From: Nakamurella panacisegetis
GTDB taxonomy: Bacteria; Actinomycetota; Actinomycetes; Mycobacteriales; Nakamurellaceae
Direction of reading: 5' to 3'
NCBI RefSeq assembly: GCF_900104535.1
Contig: NZ_LT629710.1
Span: forward strand, 1,054,001 to 1,118,000
Length of the DNA: 64,000 nt
In this document: positions 59,519 through 64,000 of the stretch, piece after piece
Layout: each line of letters starts with the position of its first letter
Numbering within the stretch: position 1 is the stretch's first letter
Program-made: the position numbers and the translations under genes
The notes under the pieces: model-generated
Database searches by the model: none
Seen by the model: the letters and a program-made list of their open reading frames with translations, nothing else
Told to the model about the DNA's origin: nothing

Positions 59519-60919
59519 ATGAAACGACGGCACGTCGGACACGTCACGCTCGCGGCAGCATCCCTCTCGATGCTGCTGCTGGCCACCGCCTGCGGCAGCT
59601 CGAGCAGCAGTTCCACGTCCAGCTCGGCCGGCAGCTCGGCGTCGGCCTCGGCTGTTCCGGCCGCCTCGTCCGCGGCCGGCGGTGCGTCGTCCTCCGGGGC
59701 CGCGAGTTCGGCCGCCGGTACCGCGAGTTCCGCCGGTGGCACGCCGAGTTCCGCCGGTGGCACCTCGGCCGCCTCGGGTGCGAAACTCCCGGCCGCCAAC
59801 CTGAGCCTGCTGTTCGGTTCGTCCGGCACGGCCGAGACGAACGCGCTGAAGGCGGCGGCCGCCGCCTGGGGCAAGCAGTCCGGGTCGACCGTCACCGTCA
59901 CGCCTGCCGCCAACGAGCAACAGCAACTGGCCCAGGGCTTCTCGGCCGGGACCGCGCCGGACATCTTCTACGCCGGAGCCGGGGACGTCGCCACCTACGC
60001 GAAGGCCGGGAACATGCTCGCGTACGGCGACCAGATGCCCAACAAGGGCGACTTCTACCCGACCCTGATCCAGTCGTTCACCGTGGGCGGCAAGCTGATC
60101 TGCGCGCCGAAGGATGTCTCCACGCTGGCGCTCTTCATCAACACCGAGGACTGGACCAAGGCCGGTCTCACCGACGCCGACATCCCGAAGAACTGGGACC
60201 AGCTGGCCGCGGTGGCCAAAAAGCTCACCTCCGGTGGGCAGGTCGGCCTGTCGATCGGCGCCACCCGCGATCGCATCGACGCGTTCCTCGCCCAGAACGG
60301 CGGCGGCCTGACCAGCGCCGACCAGAAGACGGCCACGGCCAACTCCGACGCCAACGTCGCCGCCCTGACCTACGTCAAGAAGCTGCTCACCGACGGGGTA
60401 ATGAAGTTCCCGGGTGACCTGTCCGCCGGCTGGGCCGGTGAGGCCTTCGGCAAGAACAAGGCGGCCATGACGATCGAGGGCAACTGGTTGCTCGGCTCCA
60501 TGAAGACCGACTACCCGACCATCAAGTACAAGGTCGTCGAACTTCCCACCGGCCCGACCGGAACCAAGGGCACGTTGGCCTTCACCAACTGCTGGGGCAT
60601 CTCGGCGACGACCAAGAACTCCGCCCAGGCCGAGGCGTTCGTCCAGTACCTGACCTCGCCGTCCACCCAGATGACGTTCGCGGACGCCTTCGGTGTCATC
60701 CCGTCGGTGAAGACCGCCCAGGCGCAGTACCTGGCGAAGTACCCGTCGAACGCGCCGTTCGTCAACGGGATCGCCTACGCGCAGGGCGTTCTCACCGCAC
60801 CCGGGACCAGTGCCGTGCTGTCCGACATGGACTCGCAGCTGGAGAAGCTGGCGACCAGCGACCCGAAGACGATCCTGAACAGCGTCCAGGACAACCTCTC
60901 GACCGCCCTGGGTGGCTGA
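59519..60919 (+). CDS. Sugar ABC transporter substrate-binding lipoprotein
   Basis: The 466-residue protein has a lipoprotein signal (LLLATACGS, Cys about residue 24), a Ser/Gly/Ala-rich linker with SSAGGT repeats, and an extracellular family 1 (MalE-type) fold: LSLLFGSSGTAETNALKAAAAAW, TAPDIFYAGAGDVATYA, AAMTIEGNWLLGSM and TNCWGISATTKNSAQAEAFVQYL. It captures a sugar or oligosaccharide. An AAGGAGAG ribosome-binding site precedes the ATG. It lies 89 bases after lacI and probably shares its promoter. Confidence 0.92.
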   Translation: MKRRHVGHVTLAAASLSMLLLATACGSSSSSSTSSSAGSSASASAVPAASSAAGGASSSGAASSAAGTASSAGGTPSSAGGTSAASGAKLPAANLSLLFGSSGTAETNALKAAAAAWGKQSGSTVTVTPAANEQQQLAQGFSAGTAPDIFYAGAGDVATYAKAGNMLAYGDQMPNKGDFYPTLIQSFTVGGKLICAPKDVSTLALFINTEDWTKAGLTDADIPKNWDQLAAVAKKLTSGGQVGLSIGATRDRIDAFLAQNGGGLTSADQKTATANSDANVAALTYVKKLLTDGVMKFPGDLSAGWAGEAFGKNKAAMTIEGNWLLGSMKTDYPTIKYKVVELPTGPTGTKGTLAFTNCWGISATTKNSAQAEAFVQYLTSPSTQMTFADAFGVIPSVKTAQAQYLAKYPSNAPFVNGIAYAQGVLTAPGTSAVLSDMDSQLEKLATSDPKTILNSVQDNLSTALGG

Positions 60920-60978
60920 CCTTCCGCGTCCCGGAAGGTGAACCCGTGATCCGGCACTGAACACCAGTGCCAGCAAGG

Positions 60979-61018
60979 CGTCGTGCCGGCCGGAGGTGGA
61001 ACTCCGGCCGGCACGACG
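60979..61018 (+). other. Perfect 17-bp stem hairpin between binding-protein and permease genes
   Basis: CGTCGTGCCGGCCGGAG (60979-60995) pairs perfectly with CTCCGGCCGGCACGACG (61002-61018) around a six-base loop. A second small hairpin (CCTTCC/GGAAGG) is nearer the binding-protein stop. There is no T-run. Such structures commonly protect the upstream message or terminate part of the transcripts, so that the binding protein outnumbers the permeases. Confidence 0.85.
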
Positions 61019-61072
61019 ATCAGCGTTCCGGTGGCGGTGCGCTCAGGCAATCCCGATGATCAGGAGTCAGTG

Positions 61073-62236
61073 ATGACCGTCGAATCCGCCCTCCCGGCCG
61101 AGACCGAGTCCCCGGCCTCTCCACGGCCGTCGAAGAAGTCCACGCGCGGCGGCGTCCGGGGGCGCGAGGGACTGGCCGCATGGCTGTTCATCTCACCGGT
61201 GCTGATCATCGTCGGTGTGTTCCTGGTTCTGCCCGCCATTCTCGCCCTCTGGGTCTCGTTCTCGAACTGGAGCGGAAAGGGTTCGCCGATCGGCGCCGGC
61301 TTCGTCGGCTTCGACAACTACAACACCCTGCTCGCCCACAAGGGTTTGGCTCAGAAGGACCTGGGAACGTCGCTGCGCAACAACCTGTACTACGTCATCC
61401 TGGTCGTGCCCCTGCAGACGGCACTGGCCCTCGGCCTGGCACTGATCCTGAACGCGCGTCGCCTGAAGGGAAAGGGCTTCTTCCGAACGGCGTTCTACTT
61501 TCCGTCGGTCACCTCGTCGGTGGCCATCGTCACCGTGTTCCTGTTCATGTTCTCCGGGAGCGGCGTGATCAACGCGGTGCTGAAATGGTTCGGCATCAAC
61601 GGGCCCACCTGGTTCTCCCGGCCGGACGGCGTGCTCCAGCTGATCCTGTCCGGGCTCGGCATCGTCGACAAGAACAACCCGCCGGCCTGGCTGACCGCCC
61701 ACCACCTCCTCGGCGTCACCTGGTACGACTGGCTGGCCGGACCGTCGATCGCCATGTGCGCCTTGATCTTCCTCGCAGTGTGGACGACCGGCGGCACCTT
61801 CATGCTGATGTTCCTGGCCGCGTTGCAGGACATCTCGGACGACATGTTGGAAGCCGCCTCGATCGACGGCGCGACCGGGTGGCAGGCGTTCCGGAAGGTC
61901 ATTCTTCCCAGCCTGCGCCCGACGCTGTTCCTGGTGATCACCCTGGGGCTGATCGGAACCTGGCAACTCTTCGACGCGGTCTACCTCGCCGGCCAAGGCG
62001 CGCCGTCCAAGACCACGCTGACCCCGGCCTTCCTGTCCTACTCGACCTCGTTCAACGACGGCAACTGGGGCCAGGGCGCCGCCATCTCCTTCATCCTGGT
62101 CGCCATCATCATTCTGATGAACCTGCTCCAGCGCCTGATCATGCGCGAACGCCGGACCCTCCCGAAACGCCGTCGATTCACCGGTCCCGACGCGGCCACC
62201 GCGAAGTCCCTGCCGCAGCCTCGAGTGGAGTCATGA
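61073..62236 (+). CDS. Sugar ABC transporter permease (MalF type)
   Basis: The 387-residue protein has six or more helices (first about LFISPVLIIVGVFLVLPAILALWVSF; key part only) and the EAA loop DDMLEAASIDGATGWQAFRKVILPSL. It is the MalF-like half of the sugar channel. The ATG at 61073 follows CAGGAG. No ATPase gene is in the operon; an MsiK-like shared ATPase encoded elsewhere is usual for such systems in actinomycetes. Confidence 0.92.
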   Translation: MTVESALPAETESPASPRPSKKSTRGGVRGREGLAAWLFISPVLIIVGVFLVLPAILALWVSFSNWSGKGSPIGAGFVGFDNYNTLLAHKGLAQKDLGTSLRNNLYYVILVVPLQTALALGLALILNARRLKGKGFFRTAFYFPSVTSSVAIVTVFLFMFSGSGVINAVLKWFGINGPTWFSRPDGVLQLILSGLGIVDKNNPPAWLTAHHLLGVTWYDWLAGPSIAMCALIFLAVWTTGGTFMLMFLAALQDISDDMLEAASIDGATGWQAFRKVILPSLRPTLFLVITLGLIGTWQLFDAVYLAGQGAPSKTTLTPAFLSYSTSFNDGNWGQGAAISFILVAIIILMNLLQRLIMRERRTLPKRRRFTGPDAATAKSLPQPRVES

Positions 62237-63132
62237 TGAGCACCCGCACCACACCGCCGCGCGCGCCGCTTTCGGTCCCGGACACGCTCAAGCCCCCTCG
62301 CTCGGGCAAGAAGATCGCCTTCCAGGTCGCTGCCTACCTGGTGCTGATCCTGTTCGCGCTGATCTACATCTTCCCGTTCCTGATCGAGATCGGTTCCGCG
62401 TTCAAGACGGATGTGGACGCCAACAACAATCCACTCAATCCGATCCCGCAGACCTGGACGACGGCCGCCTTCCACAAACTCGCCGACGCCAATTTCGCCC
62501 GGTGGTTCACCAATTCGACGATCATCGCGCTGGTCGTCACGGCGGGGCGGGTGTTCTTCGACTCCCTGGCCGGTTACGCGTTGGCCCGTCTGCACTTCCG
62601 CGGTCGAGCGGCGATCAACGGCGCGATCATCGCCGTGATGGCGATCCCGAGCGTCGTGCTGCTCATCCCGAAATTCCTGGTCCTGGTGCAACTGCATCTC
62701 ACCAACAGCTACCCGGGCATGATCATTCCATTGATGGCCGACGCCGCCGGCGTATTCATCATGCGCCAGTTCTTCATCAACATCCCGGCCGAGGTGGAGG
62801 AGGCCGCCCGCATCGACGGCGCCGGCACGTTCAAGGTGTTCTGGCGGGTCGTCCTGCCGATGGCCCGGCCGGCCGTCATCACCCTGACCATCCTGTCCTT
62901 CCAGGGGTCCTGGAACGAGTTCTCGTTCTTCCTGGTCGCCAACAACAATCCGAATCTGGATACCCTCACCACCGGCGTCGCCACCCTGATCGGAGGGGGC
63001 GAGGGGGCGTCGAACCAGTTCCCGTTCAAGCTTGCCGCCGCCCTGCTGATGACGATCCCGACCGCCGTCGTGTTCTTCGTCTTCCAGCGCTACTTCATCC
63101 GCGGGGCCAGCTCGGGGGCGGTCAAGGGCTGA
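62236..63132 (+). CDS. Sugar ABC transporter permease (MalG type)
   Basis: The 298-residue protein has six helices and the MalG-type EAA loop PAEVEEAARIDGAGTFKVFWRVVLPMARPA. Two successive ATGs overlap the MalF stop; the second (62236) has better spacing from GGAG. Translation is coupled to the upstream permease. It is the last gene of the lacI-led operon. Confidence 0.92.
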   Translation: MSTRTTPPRAPLSVPDTLKPPRSGKKIAFQVAAYLVLILFALIYIFPFLIEIGSAFKTDVDANNNPLNPIPQTWTTAAFHKLADANFARWFTNSTIIALVVTAGRVFFDSLAGYALARLHFRGRAAINGAIIAVMAIPSVVLLIPKFLVLVQLHLTNSYPGMIIPLMADAAGVFIMRQFFINIPAEVEEAARIDGAGTFKVFWRVVLPMARPAVITLTILSFQGSWNEFSFFLVANNNPNLDTLTTGVATLIGGGEGASNQFPFKLAAALLMTIPTAVVFFVFQRYFIRGASSGAVKG

Positions 63133-63202
63133 TCCGGACCGTCCCGGGCCGCGCCGGCTCGGCTTCCGCCTCGCCGGTGGGACCGGCACCCGGCCGCTGG
63201 AG

Positions 63203-64000
63203 TCAACGCGGCGGGGCATCCAGCAGATCGAGAAGTTCCCCCGCGCGCTCGGCACCCGGCCGGGGCACCTCGTCGATGCTGGTCACCGGGGCGACCAGAC
63301 GGACGCTGGAGACCAGGAAAACCCCGTCCGCGGCGGACAGGTCGTCCGGGGTCAGTCGCTCGTAGGCGGTCGCCCAACCAGCGTCCTGCGCCGCCCGAAT
63401 GAGCCGCACCACCGTGATCCCGTCGAGAATTCCGTCCAACGGCGGGGTCACCAGGGTGCGGTCGCGCACGACCACCACGGTGGCCGTCGGCGCTTCCATC
63501 ACCGCGCCGTCCCTCCCGACGAAGATGACGTCGTCCGCGCCCATCGACCGGGCATGCCGCAACGCCGCCATGTTCACCGCGTACGACAGGGTCTTGGCCG
63601 AGGTCAGCATCCACGGGGCGGCCGCCGCATCGGAACCGGCGAAACCGCGGTCGAGCAACAGCACCGCGACGCCTTGGACCCGTTGGCGCAGCACCTCGTC
63701 CGGGACCGGCGTGCCCGTCACGTAGCAGGTGGGCGGCGCGCCGGCCGGGCCCCGGGTGGACACCAGGCGCAGCACCAGGTCCCCGCCGGGAAATGCCCCG
63801 AGCACGGCGTGCACCCCGTGGAGCCAGTCGGCGTCCGGCGGCCCCTGGAAGTCCAGCATCGTCGCCGATTTGGCCAACCGGGCCAGGTGCTCCGGAAGAT
63901 CCCGCGGTTGTCCGCCCTGAACCAGGATCGTCTCGAAGACCCCCTCGCCGCGCATCGCGCCGGCGTCGTCCGGCCGCAGCAGCGGCTCGGCTCCTGATCT
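63203..64000 (-). CDS. Class IV aminotransferase / aminodeoxychorismate lyase-like, 5'-truncated
   Basis: The frame is open to the last base of the window, so at least 265 residues are present and the N-terminus is outside. Signatures are RGEGVFETI, the PLP-lysine region TSAKTLSYAVNMAALRHA, GADDVIFVGRDGAVMEAPTATV and LDGILDGITV. It is a fold-type IV PLP enzyme such as PabC (4-amino-4-deoxychorismate lyase, folate synthesis). Rv0812 is a relative at the equivalent locus. It converges with the sugar permease. Confidence 0.88.
   Translation of the reverse strand, partial: RSGAEPLLRPDDAGAMRGEGVFETILVQGGQPRDLPEHLARLAKSATMLDFQGPPDADWLHGVHAVLGAFPGGDLVLRLVSTRGPAGAPPTCYVTGTPVPDEVLRQRVQGVAVLLLDRGFAGSDAAAAPWMLTSAKTLSYAVNMAALRHARSMGADDVIFVGRDGAVMEAPTATVVVVRDRTLVTPPLDGILDGITVVRLIRAAQDAGWATAYERLTPDDLSAADGVFLVSSVRLVAPVTSIDEVPRPGAERAGELLDLLDAPPR

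Overview
The window is about 70% G+C and comes from an actinomycete. It encodes mycothiol synthase (MshD), a GlnR-type regulator, a putative F420-dependent luciferase-like oxidoreductase, an ANTAR regulator and an LmeA-like lipid-binding protein, and several genes look leaderless. One stretch follows the gene order of the Mycobacterium tuberculosis Rv0812-Rv0823c locus (dus, LCP protein, phoU, pst, mshD, glnR, lmeA, rhodanese, sseC, nitrobindin, pabC). The genus cannot be fixed from the sequence; a Nakamurella/Frankia-type lineage is only a guess. No rRNA, tRNA, CRISPR array, transposase or integrase was seen.

1-6.8 kb: the 3' part of a very large exported-looking protein made of repeated beta-sandwich modules with paired cysteines, then a NUDIX hydrolase and a 68-residue unknown.

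6.8-23.1 kb, minus strand: a contractile injection system (CIS) cluster. In transcription order it holds a lipoprotein with a septum-formation-like domain, a PAAR-like tip, the sheath, tube protein 1, a tail assembly protein, a 57-residue protein, tube protein 2, a 1542-residue disordered protein, a LysM tail protein, a VgrG/gp5 spike, gp25, baseplate J, a tail protein I-like protein and a zinc-ribbon protein with one C-terminal membrane helix. There are no capsid, terminase or integrase genes, so this is not a prophage. No ATPase, classical tape measure, fibre or recognisable toxin lies in the window. The disordered protein carries about 22 spaced hydrophobic-Arg-Arg motifs and ends in a charged helix. 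It and the tail-anchored zinc-ribbon protein are the least explained parts, candidates for a multivalent scaffold or lumen filler and for a membrane dock.

23.5-36.2 kb: a GAF-ANTAR regulator, SixA phosphatase overlapping a GH1 protein whose acid/base motif is altered, a lipoprotein zinc metallopeptidase, an inositol monophosphatase, a four-gene ABC importer, an LLM oxidoreductase, a YbaK-like protein, a tRNA-dihydrouridine synthase and a small lipoprotein.

36.5-47 kb: an LCP cell-wall ligase, about 1.2 kb of decayed coding sequence that includes a remnant of a second LCP C-terminus, phoU, a cassette with an AbiEi/DUF559-like gene flanked by two related palindromes, and pstSCAB. PHO-box-like repeats precede both pstS and phoU.

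47-52.7 kb: mshD and glnR, a hydrolase, an LmeA-like protein, a cysteine-rich leader peptide before a rhodanese plus DUF1416 (SseC) pair, and a 33-residue membrane peptide coupled to a nitrobindin-like protein.

52.8-64 kb: phosphoglucomutase, glutamate decarboxylase, a glycogen-debranching-type glucosidase divergent from a LacI regulator with two perfect palindromic operators, a sugar ABC importer with a large hairpin after the binding-protein gene, and a truncated class IV aminotransferase. Sugar uptake, debranching and phosphoglucomutase suggest local handling of glucans or oligosaccharides.
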